From Clostridia bacterium (GTDB taxonomy: Bacteria; Bacillota; Clostridia; Oscillospirales; CAG-272), in contig JAFVYZ010000024.1 in the NCBI GenBank assembly GCA_017508425.1, forward strand, positions 1 through 64,000: 64,000 bases of DNA, in the 5' to 3' direction. Shown here piece by piece: positions 24,207-32,049 of the stretch (position 1 is its first letter; the number at the start of each line of letters is the position of its first letter). Both the position numbers and the translations under genes were made by a program. The notes under the pieces were generated by a model that worked only from the letters and a program-made list of their open reading frames with translations, did no database searches and was not told the DNA's origin.

Positions 24207-24977
24207 ATGTCCGAAAAGGTAATTTTGATCTTGGCCGACGGCATGCGCCCCGATGCGCTGACCTCTTGCGGCCACCCGTTTGTCGAAAAAATGAAGGAAA
24301 TGGCGACCTACACCCTTGGCGCGCGCACCGTGATCCCCTCGATCACCCTGCCCTGCCACGTATCGCTTTTCCACAGTGTGGACCCCGCCCGTCACGGCAC
24401 CACCACCAACGTTTACGCGCCCCAGGTGCGCCCCATTGACGGCATCGTTGAGGTTTTAAAAAACAACAAAAAGAAATGCGCCTTCTTCATCACCTGGGAT
24501 CAGCTGCGCGACCTTTGCCGTCCCGGCAAGCTTGACGCGTGCGACTTCCTTTCCTGCTACAATTACGAAAACGTCAACGAGATCATCACGCCGCGTGCCA
24601 TTCAATACATCAACGAGCAACAGCCCGATTTTCTCTTTTTGTACTTAGCCGATACCGACAACACCGGTCACAAATACGGGTGGCTCACCCCCGAATACAT
24701 GAAGGACGCGCACGACGCGGTGGAATGCGTCAAGCAGGTGTATGAGGGCATCCCCGAGGATTACACCATCATTTTCCTTGCCGACCACGGCGGCCACGAC
24801 CGCACGCACGGCACCGAAATGCCGGAGGATATGACCATTCCGCTCTTCTTTATGGGTCCCCGCTTTGAAAAGGGCAAGGTGCTCCCCGAGGGGTCGATCA
24901 AGGACGTCGCCCCCACCGTTGCCGCGCTCCTTGAGTGCGAGCCCGCTGAGGAATGGGAGGGCACCGCAAGGGTCTGA
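24207..24977 (+). CDS. Nucleotide pyrophosphatase/phosphodiesterase-type hydrolase
   Basis: A 256-residue alkaline-phosphatase-superfamily enzyme of the type I phosphodiesterase/NPP class. It shows the first metal site ILADGMRPDAL (about residues 7-17), the nucleophile Thr in PSITLPCH (about 46), DTDNTGHKYGW (about 146-156) and ADHGGHDRTHG (about 188-198), giving the full two-metal ligand set. No signal peptide, so it acts inside the cell. The start at 24207 follows GGGAGGAG. Single-gene unit with its own promoter and a downstream terminator. Substrate not predictable (phosphodiesters or sugar-phosphate esters). Confidence 0.85.
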   Translation: MSEKVILILADGMRPDALTSCGHPFVEKMKEMATYTLGARTVIPSITLPCHVSLFHSVDPARHGTTTNVYAPQVRPIDGIVEVLKNNKKKCAFFITWDQLRDLCRPGKLDACDFLSCYNYENVNEIITPRAIQYINEQQPDFLFLYLADTDNTGHKYGWLTPEYMKDAHDAVECVKQVYEGIPEDYTIIFLADHGGHDRTHGTEMPEDMTIPLFFMGPRFEKGKVLPEGSIKDVAPTVAALLECEPAEEWEGTARV

Positions 24978-25003
24978 TGCTTTGCATCAACTCCGCTTTC
25001 GAC

Positions 25004-25050
25004 AAAAAAGGCACATCACAAGGGAACGCCCCGAGGGATGTGTCTTTTTT
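25004..25050. terminator. Terminator hairpin of the recurring ACACATC/GATGTGT type
   Basis: AAAAAAGGCACATC pairs with GATGTGTCTTTTTT around an internal GC-rich loop. Related hairpins occur at 54816-54854, 56082-56120 and 61324-61362. Confidence 0.8.
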
Positions 25051-25500
25051 GTTTTGCAGGTGCCGGCGCAGGCGGTGCTTCTTATAAGCTTTCAAGAAAA
25101 CGCCCGAGGCATGGAAATTCAAAAACGGAATTTGTCGCCGAAATTTGACAAAAATGTAAACAAAAAGCGAGAACCGACATGTCCTTACCTTATTTTTTGA
25201 GCAATTATACGAAATTTTCTTCTCATTACGCCCTTTATTATATTAAATGCACAAATTTGTGATAACACCTTGTTTTCAAAAGAATTTTTTGGTATAATTT
25301 TTATACTTATATAAATGTAAATGGCAATTTTACCCCGCAAAATTCTTGTCCCGTCGCTTTTAAATGCTGCAAACGCCCTTATGAACGCCACCTTGACTTC
25401 CTACATAGTAGGAATTTTTTAAGAGCGGCTTGTAGTGTTTACTAATGCCATTTAAAATCTTCGAATGATCCGGTTAACACGCAAAAAAGGGGGGACCGCC
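25051..25500. promoter_or_regulatory. AT-rich leader and promoter region of the tetR gene
   Basis: No gene is seen in this stretch. It holds TTGTTT (25270-25275), a 17-base spacer and an extended TGG-TATAAT (-10 at 25293-25298), giving a leader of about 195 nt. Within the leader, the 17-base perfect palindrome TTCCTAC-ATA-GTAGGAA (25398-25414) is followed by six T. It could be a TetR operator, a small attenuator, or both. Confidence 0.6.
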
Positions 25501-26115
25501 ATGAAGTACGAAGCGGAGATCAGGGAGCTGCTCATCAAAAATGCCATACGCCTCATCGCCGAGGGCGGCTTTGAAAAAGCCACCACAAAGGAACTGACGT
25601 ATTGCAGTGGCAACCTGCCGAACGTCAAAATGAACGAGGTTTACATCTATCGCGTGTTCGGCAGTAAGGAAAACCTGTACGCGGCGGTCTTCGCCCGCCT
25701 TGACGACGAATTGTTCTACGCCTTTCAAAACGCCGTTTCCGCACTGGGGGGCTTTCACGAAAACACAAAGGAAAAGCTGAGCGAGTTTTTCCGAGCGGCA
25801 TGGCGCTTTATTTTGGGCAACGAGGACAAGTGCCGTTGCTACGTCAGATACTACTATTCCATTTATTTTAAGGGCAAGTCCCTTGAGACGCATAAGCAGC
25901 GCTTTGCGGATATGATCGCCGAAATGACACCGCTTTTCAAAGCGGAGGCGGACGTCGTTTCAATACTACACAGCGTATTTACCGCCTTGTTTGATTTTAG
26001 CATTCGCGTGTATAACGGAGAGCTTGAGGACAATGACATCAACCGTCCTCACATTTTCAACGTTTTGTACTGCATGATGGCAACCTATTTCAAGGAAACG
26101 GTGACGGCGCCGTGA
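25501..26115 (+). CDS. TetR-family transcriptional regulator
   Basis: A 204-residue protein with an N-terminal TetR-type helix-turn-helix (about residues 8-58; GFEKATTKELTYCSG...YIYRVFGSKENLYAAVF) and a helical C-terminal ligand or dimer domain without recognisable ligand motifs. The ATG at 25501 follows AAGGGGGG; an upstream in-frame start at 25465 lacks a ribosome site. It opens a run of co-directional genes for SipW peptidases and their substrates, with only 16 bases to the next gene, so it probably controls set A of the surface island. The palindrome at 25398-25414 is a candidate site for it. Confidence 0.85.
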   Translation: MKYEAEIRELLIKNAIRLIAEGGFEKATTKELTYCSGNLPNVKMNEVYIYRVFGSKENLYAAVFARLDDELFYAFQNAVSALGGFHENTKEKLSEFFRAAWRFILGNEDKCRCYVRYYYSIYFKGKSLETHKQRFADMIAEMTPLFKAEADVVSILHSVFTALFDFSIRVYNGELEDNDINRPHIFNVLYCMMATYFKETVTAP

Positions 26116-26131
26116 TTTACAGGGAGAGTAA

Positions 26132-26629
26132 ATGAAAAACAGAAGCATAAACATGTTGATCGCTGGCCTGTTGGTGTTGGGACTTTTGGCCACGGCATTG
26201 ATCGCCTTTTTGATCAAGGCCAAGGAGAATTTCCCCGAAAACATCAAGGTACGGGAAAACGGTGTAACGGAAAGCATTTTACCCATAAGGGATTTAAAAT
26301 TAAACCCGAGCGAAAGCAAGGAATACAGTGTGGATCTCGTTTGCGACGCCTCGGGCTTATATCACATCTACCTCGATTTTGAGGAGATCACGGACGGCGG
26401 TATGAAGCCCTTCGTTCACGTAAGTGTAAGCGCCGACGGGGCGCTGATCTACGAGGGTGAGCTTGCGGCACTACTGGACGGTGACGAAGTACTCTATTTT
26501 CAAGGGGACCTATTTGCCACCGACCCTCTCGTGCTTACCATTTGCTACCTGATGCCCTATGAGATCGGTAACGAAGCCCAGGGGACGTATGCGGACTTCG
26601 ATATCCATCTCAAGATCAAAAAAGCTTAA
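26132..26629 (+). CDS. Membrane-anchored or secreted beta-rich protein of the SipW locus
   Basis: A 165-residue protein with one N-terminal hydrophobic segment (about residues 8-29) and a predicted all-beta extracellular domain of about 130 residues (patterns such as YSVDLVCDASGLYHIYLDF). It lacks the TxAxF motif of the SipW-type signals nearby, so it may stay membrane-anchored or be cleaved by another peptidase. It lies between tetR and the first SipW peptidase with short gaps (16 and 21 bases), implying one operon. I do not recognise the family; an accessory or anchor subunit is a guess from context. Confidence 0.7.
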   Translation: MKNRSINMLIAGLLVLGLLATALIAFLIKAKENFPENIKVRENGVTESILPIRDLKLNPSESKEYSVDLVCDASGLYHIYLDFEEITDGGMKPFVHVSVSADGALIYEGELAALLDGDEVLYFQGDLFATDPLVLTICYLMPYEIGNEAQGTYADFDIHLKIKKA

Positions 26630-26650
26630 TATTGTGAGAAAGGAGTCTTT

Positions 26651-27436
26651 ATGGAGAAAACACAACTCTTTAAAAAAGTTGGAAAAATAACGGCGAACAT
26701 CCTACTCTATGTTTTCATTGCGGTATGTCTTTTCAGCGTTATCCTGACCATTTCCTCCAAGAAAGACGCGGATGGCACCGCTTCGATCTTCGGCATGCAG
26801 ATGCGTTCCATCATCTCCCCTTCCATGGAAAAATGCGATGCCACCGATGTGAGCGGATATGAGATCAAAGACATCCCCGTGGGTTCCATGGTATTCATCG
26901 AGGTTGTCCCCGAGGACCCCGTCAAGGCGGCAGAGTGGTATGCGGATCTCAAGGTCGGCGACGTTCTCACCTTTAAGTACGTTTACATCAAGCAAGAAAC
27001 CATCACCCACCGTATTACCGGCATCACACAAAACGCCGAGGGCGGGTACACGATATCCCTTGAGGGCGACAATAAGGGAGCCGGTGCCGAGGTCTTAACG
27101 CAAACGATCAACACCGCCGAGAAAAACAGCCCCAATTACGTGATCGGCAAGGTCACGGGACAAAGCTATTTGTTTGGCTTGTTCATAAAAACACTAAAAT
27201 CGCCTGCAGGACTCGTTTGCATCGTGATCATCCCCTCGCTGATCATTATGCTCCTTGAGATCCTTAAGATCCTTCACTTGTTCGGCGCGGATAAACGCAA
27301 GCGCGAACAGGAGGAGCGAGCCAAGCAGGAAACCGAGCTGGGCGAGCTGAGAAAACGTCTTGCCGAGCTGGAAGCACAAAAATCGGCCCCGGCCGATTCC
27401 ACAACCGATGCTAACGGCGAAAACCGTAGTATATAA
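26651..27436 (+). CDS. sipW: SipW-type signal peptidase I (first copy)
   Basis: A 261-residue signal peptidase of the S26B (ER/archaeal/SipW) type, which uses a Ser/His pair instead of the bacterial Ser/Lys. Ser58 in IISPSMEK and His120 in TITHRITG mark the active site, with membrane helices at about residues 14-35 and 185-212. A charged, coiled-coil-like tail (about 217-250) is unusual for SipW and may contact partners. RBS GAAAGGAG precedes ATG 26651. Expected to cleave the alternate signal peptides of the neighbouring fibre proteins. Confidence 0.9.
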   Translation: MEKTQLFKKVGKITANILLYVFIAVCLFSVILTISSKKDADGTASIFGMQMRSIISPSMEKCDATDVSGYEIKDIPVGSMVFIEVVPEDPVKAAEWYADLKVGDVLTFKYVYIKQETITHRITGITQNAEGGYTISLEGDNKGAGAEVLTQTINTAEKNSPNYVIGKVTGQSYLFGLFIKTLKSPAGLVCIVIIPSLIIMLLEILKILHLFGADKRKREQEERAKQETELGELRKRLAELEAQKSAPADSTTDANGENRSI

Positions 27437-27464
27437 AGCAAAAAAGTAAAAAGGAGTACATGTT

Positions 27465-28301
27465 ATGGGAATGGAAATCGTATTCATGGTCTTTATGGTA
27501 ATCGTGTCTATCATGGCACTGTTCGCCGTAATGGTGGTCTTCAGGGACGTTGTCCAGGAGGTCCTCGCCTCGAGACGCGAGAGAGATAAGCACAGCGAGG
27601 CGATCCTTGCGCACGCTGAACGCATTATCGCACGCGAGATCGCGCAGGAGGAGAGCAAGGTCGCCGCAATTGCTGCCGCCGCGCCCGTCGCCGCGCCCGT
27701 CGAGGAGACACCTGCCGAGGTAGCACCCGTTGAGGAGGCTGCCGTCGAGGAGGCTCCCGTTGAAGAGACCCCCGTCGAGGAAGCACCCGTCGAAGAAGCA
27801 CCCGTTGAGGAGCCTGCCGTTGAGGAAGCTCCCGCAGAGGAGAACGACGAGGGCAAGATCAGCTTCTCCGCAGGTCAGCGTCAAACGCTGGAGGAAAAAT
27901 ACCTTGCTCTTACCTCCGAGCAAAAGGGCTGGTATGATGCGATCATCAAATATGCCTCGAACGTAGAGGGCAGCAAGCGCTTCAAGAACGCGCGCTACGA
28001 GGAGTACAAGATCGGTGCAAACCGCATCGTTCGTGTACTGATCAAGCGCGGCGTGATCCAGTGCGAGTTCATCCTCCACAACAGTGATTTCAAGAATTAT
28101 ATTAATGAAAACAAGATCTCCGTCAAGCAGTCCGCAACGACGATGCTGGTAGAGACCGCTGCAACCGTTGACGCTGTGAAGAACAGTATCGACATCGTGG
28201 TCGCTGCCATCGCCGAAGAAAAGGAATACAAGAAGAAGCTTGCCAGAGAAAAGCGCAAGGCGGCAAGAGCAGCGGAAGCCGCCGAGAACGCAGGCGCGTA
28301 A
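27465..28301 (+). CDS. Membrane protein with VEEAPVEE repeats and basic C-terminal domain
   Basis: A 278-residue protein: one N-terminal membrane helix (about residues 4-26), a charged helical stretch, a repeat tract of about 60 residues built from variants of VEEAPVEE/VEETPVEE (about 70-128), then a basic domain of about 140 residues starting at SFSAGQRQTLEEKYLALT and ending in a Lys/Arg/Ala-rich helix. Similar EAP-repeat proteins with this C-terminal domain are common in gut Clostridia and have no known function. Because the helix is N-terminal without a clear cleavage site, the C-terminal domain could be cytosolic or external; I cannot decide. Repeat codons vary, so the tract is not a recent slippage product. 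Confidence 0.75.
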   Translation: MGMEIVFMVFMVIVSIMALFAVMVVFRDVVQEVLASRRERDKHSEAILAHAERIIAREIAQEESKVAAIAAAAPVAAPVEETPAEVAPVEEAAVEEAPVEETPVEEAPVEEAPVEEPAVEEAPAEENDEGKISFSAGQRQTLEEKYLALTSEQKGWYDAIIKYASNVEGSKRFKNARYEEYKIGANRIVRVLIKRGVIQCEFILHNSDFKNYINENKISVKQSATTMLVETAATVDAVKNSIDIVVAAIAEEKEYKKKLAREKRKAARAAEAAENAGA

Positions 28302-28375
28302 GCCCGCACCGTTTCATCCCGATGTTTTTCGTGCCCCGCACGTGAACATAAAAAAATTCAACAAGGAGGTAAATT

Positions 28376-29041
28376 GTGACAAGAAAAAAGAGAAGTGTGC
28401 TCTTAGCCGTCCTAACACTCGTGCTGTGCCTCGCCCTCGTAGCAGGCGGCACCTACGCACTCTTTTCCGACAAGGTGACACTGACAAATCACTTGCAGGC
28501 CGGTACCTTGGATATTACGCTCACACGCACGAATCTCGTGACAAAGTCTCTTGACGACAAAACGGGCTTCCTCGTGGAGACGACCAATCCCAAGGATATC
28601 GATTTCTCAACCCCCTGGGACCCGGATCACCCGGAGCGTGAGAATGAAAATGTATTTGATATTGTCGATGGAACGCTGGTCGTCCCCGGTTGCAAGTACA
28701 CTGCTGAAATGCAGATTACGAACAACACCGACGTGGCGTTTGGTTACTGGTTGGAGATTGTGTTTGACGACAAGGTAGATCTCACGCTTGCCAAGCAACT
28801 GGAAATCACGGTGACGACTGTGAAAGGCACGACTGCCGGAAAGCTGGACGTAAGCGCGGGTCTGATCGGCTCTGAAGCCAAGCCCATCGACGTTTTGGCC
28901 AAGACCGAATCCGCACTTTTCACGATAGCCGTTGAATTTTGTGATCTTGATGACGACATCAACAACACCGCCAAGCAAAAATCCTTTGATTTTGACGTGG
29001 TCGTTCACGCCGTACAAATCACAACCCAACCGACTCCCTGA
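28376..29041 (+). CDS. SipW-dependent exported protein, TasA/CalY-like (221 aa)
   Basis: A secreted protein with an alternate SipW-type signal: MTRKKR, a hydrophobic core, then LVAGGTYALFSDKV, the TxAxF pattern recognised by SipW. The mature part of about 190 residues is beta-rich, with LQAGTLDITL following the signal as in TasA/CalY (camelysin-like) fibre subunits, and a C-terminal VVHAVQITTQ strand. It starts with GTG at 28376 after AAGGAGG (28363-28369). Between two SipW genes in set A. Likely a fibre or matrix subunit. Confidence 0.82.
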   Translation: MTRKKRSVLLAVLTLVLCLALVAGGTYALFSDKVTLTNHLQAGTLDITLTRTNLVTKSLDDKTGFLVETTNPKDIDFSTPWDPDHPERENENVFDIVDGTLVVPGCKYTAEMQITNNTDVAFGYWLEIVFDDKVDLTLAKQLEITVTTVKGTTAGKLDVSAGLIGSEAKPIDVLAKTESALFTIAVEFCDLDDDINNTAKQKSFDFDVVVHAVQITTQPTP

Positions 29042-29148
29042 AAAGTAGAGCATCACAAAACACGAACGCTTACCTCCGAGGCTTGGGTTTGCGCTTCGAC
29101 CGAATTCAAGCTTCACATCATTCTTTCTAATTTTATAGGAGAAACAAC

Positions 29149-30567
29149 ATGAAAAAGAAAATTCTGGTATCCTCGATTTTGACGATCGCGCTTTGCCTTA
29201 GTCTGATCGCAGGATCTACGTTTGCCTTGTTCACGCATCAGGACGAGGTCGGTATTGAGATCAATGCCGCCAACGTTGAGATGAGAGCAAGCATCTCCCC
29301 CTTCGTGCTCGAGTCCGTAAAGCCGGACGCTGCAGGCAATATTGTTGACGAGTTTGGCGGCAAGTATTCTTACGTTACCTGCCAAAACACCTTCCTCAAC
29401 GGCGGCACCGCAGAGCTGAGCCAAGATTCCAAGGCACTTGAGCTTTCTCAAGTAACCCCCGGCGACCGCGTTTCCTTCGACGTGCTGGGCAAGAATGACA
29501 GTGACGTTATCATTATGTACCGTTACATCGTTGAGTGCATCGACGACAGAGGCCTGATGAGCGGCCTTAACGTTACCATTGACGGCGTGACCTACCCCGT
29601 TCTTTCCTCCTACACCTCGGTGTGGACCAAGCTGGATCCCGGCCAGGACATTGATCCTGAGCACATTGTGATCGAGCTCCCCGTAACCGCAGGCAACGAG
29701 TACGAGAAGAAGTCGGTTTCCATTAAGATCGCCGTAGAGGCCGTTCAGGGCAATGCTGATGTGGGCGAGAACCTCGCTCCCACGGTAGAGTTCCTCCCCG
29801 GCTACACCGCAACCGTTGCAACCGACCGTGATTCCCTTCAGGCTGCTCTTAACAACACCGTTGAGGGCGACAACATCATCGTTCTCACCGGCGACATCCA
29901 GGGCGACGTCGTAGCGACCCAAAAGGCAAACACCACGACCGTGCTCCTTGGCAACGGCAAGAACTTTGACGGCGTTCTCACCGTTGACGGCAAGAGCGCA
30001 ACCATCACCACGGCCGCTCTTACGATCAAGGACCTGGTGTTCTCCGCTGACGCAGGCAATGACGCTTGCATCAAGCTCGGCCCCACGAACGCTTCCCGTT
30101 ACGTTTGCAACGTAACCGTTATGAACTGCCTGTTTGACGTACCCGAAGTTGTCGGCGTCAAGTCTTACACCGGCGGTGACTACGACGTAGCGATCATCAA
30201 CTGCACCGCAACCGCAAGAGCGCACTCCCTTGCAAACTTCAAAAACGTGAACGGCATTCTCGTTGAGAACTGCACCGTAAATTCTCAGCGCGGTCTGAAC
30301 CTGAACAACAGCGATAACATCGTGATCAACAAGTGCACGTTCAACGTACAAAAGTACGCCGTTCGCTTTGGCTCGGATGTCGACACGATCCCCGAGGTCG
30401 AGAACTTCACCATTTCGAACAGCACCGTTGCCTCCACTTGTGTTGAGGATGCCGTTATCGTTTTCCGTGCAGGTGCATCCGATGCCAAGCTCACGCTTGT
30501 AAACACCGAGCTCAGCGGTCCCGTTTTGATGATGGGTCACGAGAACGCAACCATCATTACCAAATAA
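29149..30567 (+). CDS. SipW-dependent exported protein with beta-helix domain (472 aa)
   Basis: The SipW-type signal is MKKKI...LIAGSTFALFTHQ. Residues about 30-210 form a TasA-like domain (with VSFDVLGKNDSDVIIMYRYIVE and SIKIAVEAVQGNADV). From about 222 the sequence switches to an adhesin-type stretch (RDSLQAALNNTVEGDNIIVL) and repeated N-C-T/V-N turns (VMNCLFDV, IINCTATA, VENCTVNS, INKCTFNV), the pattern of a right-handed parallel beta-helix. This adhesin architecture resembles the larger paralogues at 33957 and 40891. RBS AGGAG lies before ATG 29149. Confidence 0.82.
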   Translation: MKKKILVSSILTIALCLSLIAGSTFALFTHQDEVGIEINAANVEMRASISPFVLESVKPDAAGNIVDEFGGKYSYVTCQNTFLNGGTAELSQDSKALELSQVTPGDRVSFDVLGKNDSDVIIMYRYIVECIDDRGLMSGLNVTIDGVTYPVLSSYTSVWTKLDPGQDIDPEHIVIELPVTAGNEYEKKSVSIKIAVEAVQGNADVGENLAPTVEFLPGYTATVATDRDSLQAALNNTVEGDNIIVLTGDIQGDVVATQKANTTTVLLGNGKNFDGVLTVDGKSATITTAALTIKDLVFSADAGNDACIKLGPTNASRYVCNVTVMNCLFDVPEVVGVKSYTGGDYDVAIINCTATARAHSLANFKNVNGILVENCTVNSQRGLNLNNSDNIVINKCTFNVQKYAVRFGSDVDTIPEVENFTISNSTVASTCVEDAVIVFRAGASDAKLTLVNTELSGPVLMMGHENATIITK

Positions 30568-30628
30568 AAGCCCCATTTCCACTTTAGCTTTCGTAAGCTA
30601 AGATAATCTAACGGCAAGGAGGAAAATC

Positions 30629-31210
30629 ATGCCCCGTTATAAACTGAATATAAAGACGTGTATTATCGCGGCAATGGTTGTCCTCCTTTGCTTCGCATCC
30701 ATCACAGGCGCGACCTACGCCTTGTTCACCTCGTCGATCGAGGATGGCACGATCGGCGTCAACGTCACCTCCGGCGACCTGGAGGTCGATATCATTGACG
30801 CGTCCGACACCCCCGACTCACTGGTGGGCGACGTGCTCGACTTTGTGACCACCTCCGAAAGCAAAGAGGTGCTCTTTGAGCCGGGCGCGACCTACTACAC
30901 CGAGGGCTTCCGTGTCAAGAACAGCGGCTCGATACCGCTAAACTACATTTTATATATAAGTGAGGACGAAACGGTATCGGCAGAGTTCTCCGAGGCGTTT
31001 GAGGTCTGGCTCACAAAGAACCCGAAAGACAAAGCCAATATGGTAAAGCTGCAGGAGTTCAAAGGCAGCCTCACCTTGGGTGAAACGAGCGACGTTTATT
31101 ATCTTGTGTTCCGTATGAAGGAAACCGCAGGCAACGAATTCCAAAACAAAGCCTTTACGGGCGTCGGCATCACCGTATGCGCCGTACAGGGTAACGCTGT
31201 TATCGATTAA
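30629..31210 (+). CDS. SipW-dependent exported protein, TasA/CalY-like (193 aa)
   Basis: The SipW-type signal has a hydrophobic core followed by SITGATYALFTSSI. The mature part is beta-rich, with VTSGDLEVDIID and the family-like YYTEGFRVKNSGSIPLNYIL, then YLVFRMKETAGNEFQNKAF and a terminal VCAVQGNAV strand. It lies 10 bases before the second SipW gene, suggesting a dedicated substrate-peptidase pair like tasA-sipW of Bacillus. RBS AAGGAGG precedes ATG 30629. Confidence 0.82.
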   Translation: MPRYKLNIKTCIIAAMVVLLCFASITGATYALFTSSIEDGTIGVNVTSGDLEVDIIDASDTPDSLVGDVLDFVTTSESKEVLFEPGATYYTEGFRVKNSGSIPLNYILYISEDETVSAEFSEAFEVWLTKNPKDKANMVKLQEFKGSLTLGETSDVYYLVFRMKETAGNEFQNKAFTGVGITVCAVQGNAVID

Positions 31211-31220
31211 AGGAGGAATC

Positions 31221-32021
31221 ATGTCAAACGAAGCTGTAAAAAGGGCGCTGGGCATTGCGTCCAGGGTCTTTGCTTGGATCATGGTTATTGTAACCGTCGG
31301 CATGATGGTATTTACCATATTTTCCACTGCCACCTTTGACAGGAACGATCGTAATCTTTTCGGTATCCGCTTTTACATCGTTTTGTCGGACTCGATGAGC
31401 CTGTCGGAAAACAACAAGGATGACGACGTGCATTTCAATGCCGGCGACATCGTTTTGATCAAAAACGTCAAGGATGCGAGAGCCCTGCAGGCGGGTGAAG
31501 TTATTGCGTTCATCTCCCAAAATGAAGAAAATTTTGGCGAAACGGTAACGCATATGATCCGTGAAGTAAAGACCCAAAACGGCAAGGTCATTGGCTACGT
31601 GACCTACGGTACCAATACGGGCAAAAACGACGAGGCCCTCGTCGAACCCGAATACGTGCTTGGCACGTATTCCGCCAAGCTCCCCCGTCTTGGTTACTTC
31701 TTTAACTTCTTAAAAACCACTCCCGGTTACATTATTTTTATTCTCGTTCCCTTCCTCTTGCTGATTTTGTGGCAGGGCGTGAACGTCATTCGCCTCTTCA
31801 AGCAATACAAGCGCGAGCAAATGGCCGATATGGAGGCCGAGCGCGCGCAAATTGCCCAGGAGCGCGAGGAAACGGCACGTATGATGAGAGAGCTGCAAGC
31901 CATGCGAGAGCAGCTTGCGCAACAGGTGGGCGACAGAGGAATTCCCACCCCGGAAACGGCAACGGAGCCCACGAGCCATCCCGACGGGGAGGCGGACAGC
32001 TCCAACCAAACCAACCCCTAA
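31221..32021 (+). CDS. sipW: SipW-type signal peptidase I (second copy)
   Basis: A 266-residue S26B-type peptidase. Ser58 lies in YIVLSDSMSL and His111 in GETVTHMIRE; membrane helices lie at about 15-36 and 170-192. As in the first copy, a long charged coiled-coil tail follows (about 195-240), then a Pro/Thr-rich end. The Ser/His pair and locus make a SipW-like role secure; which substrates it prefers is not visible. RBS AAAGGAGG precedes ATG 31221. Confidence 0.9.
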   Translation: MSNEAVKRALGIASRVFAWIMVIVTVGMMVFTIFSTATFDRNDRNLFGIRFYIVLSDSMSLSENNKDDDVHFNAGDIVLIKNVKDARALQAGEVIAFISQNEENFGETVTHMIREVKTQNGKVIGYVTYGTNTGKNDEALVEPEYVLGTYSAKLPRLGYFFNFLKTTPGYIIFILVPFLLLILWQGVNVIRLFKQYKREQMADMEAERAQIAQEREETARMMRELQAMREQLAQQVGDRGIPTPETATEPTSHPDGEADSSNQTNP

Positions 32022-32049
32022 GCATTTACTAAATTTTAAGGAGAAAATT

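Noticed and set aside
29113..30582. A 489-codon minus-strand frame opposite the 472-residue SipW substrate
   Set aside because: Antisense shadow; the plus-strand product has a SipW signal, a TasA-like domain and a beta-helix.
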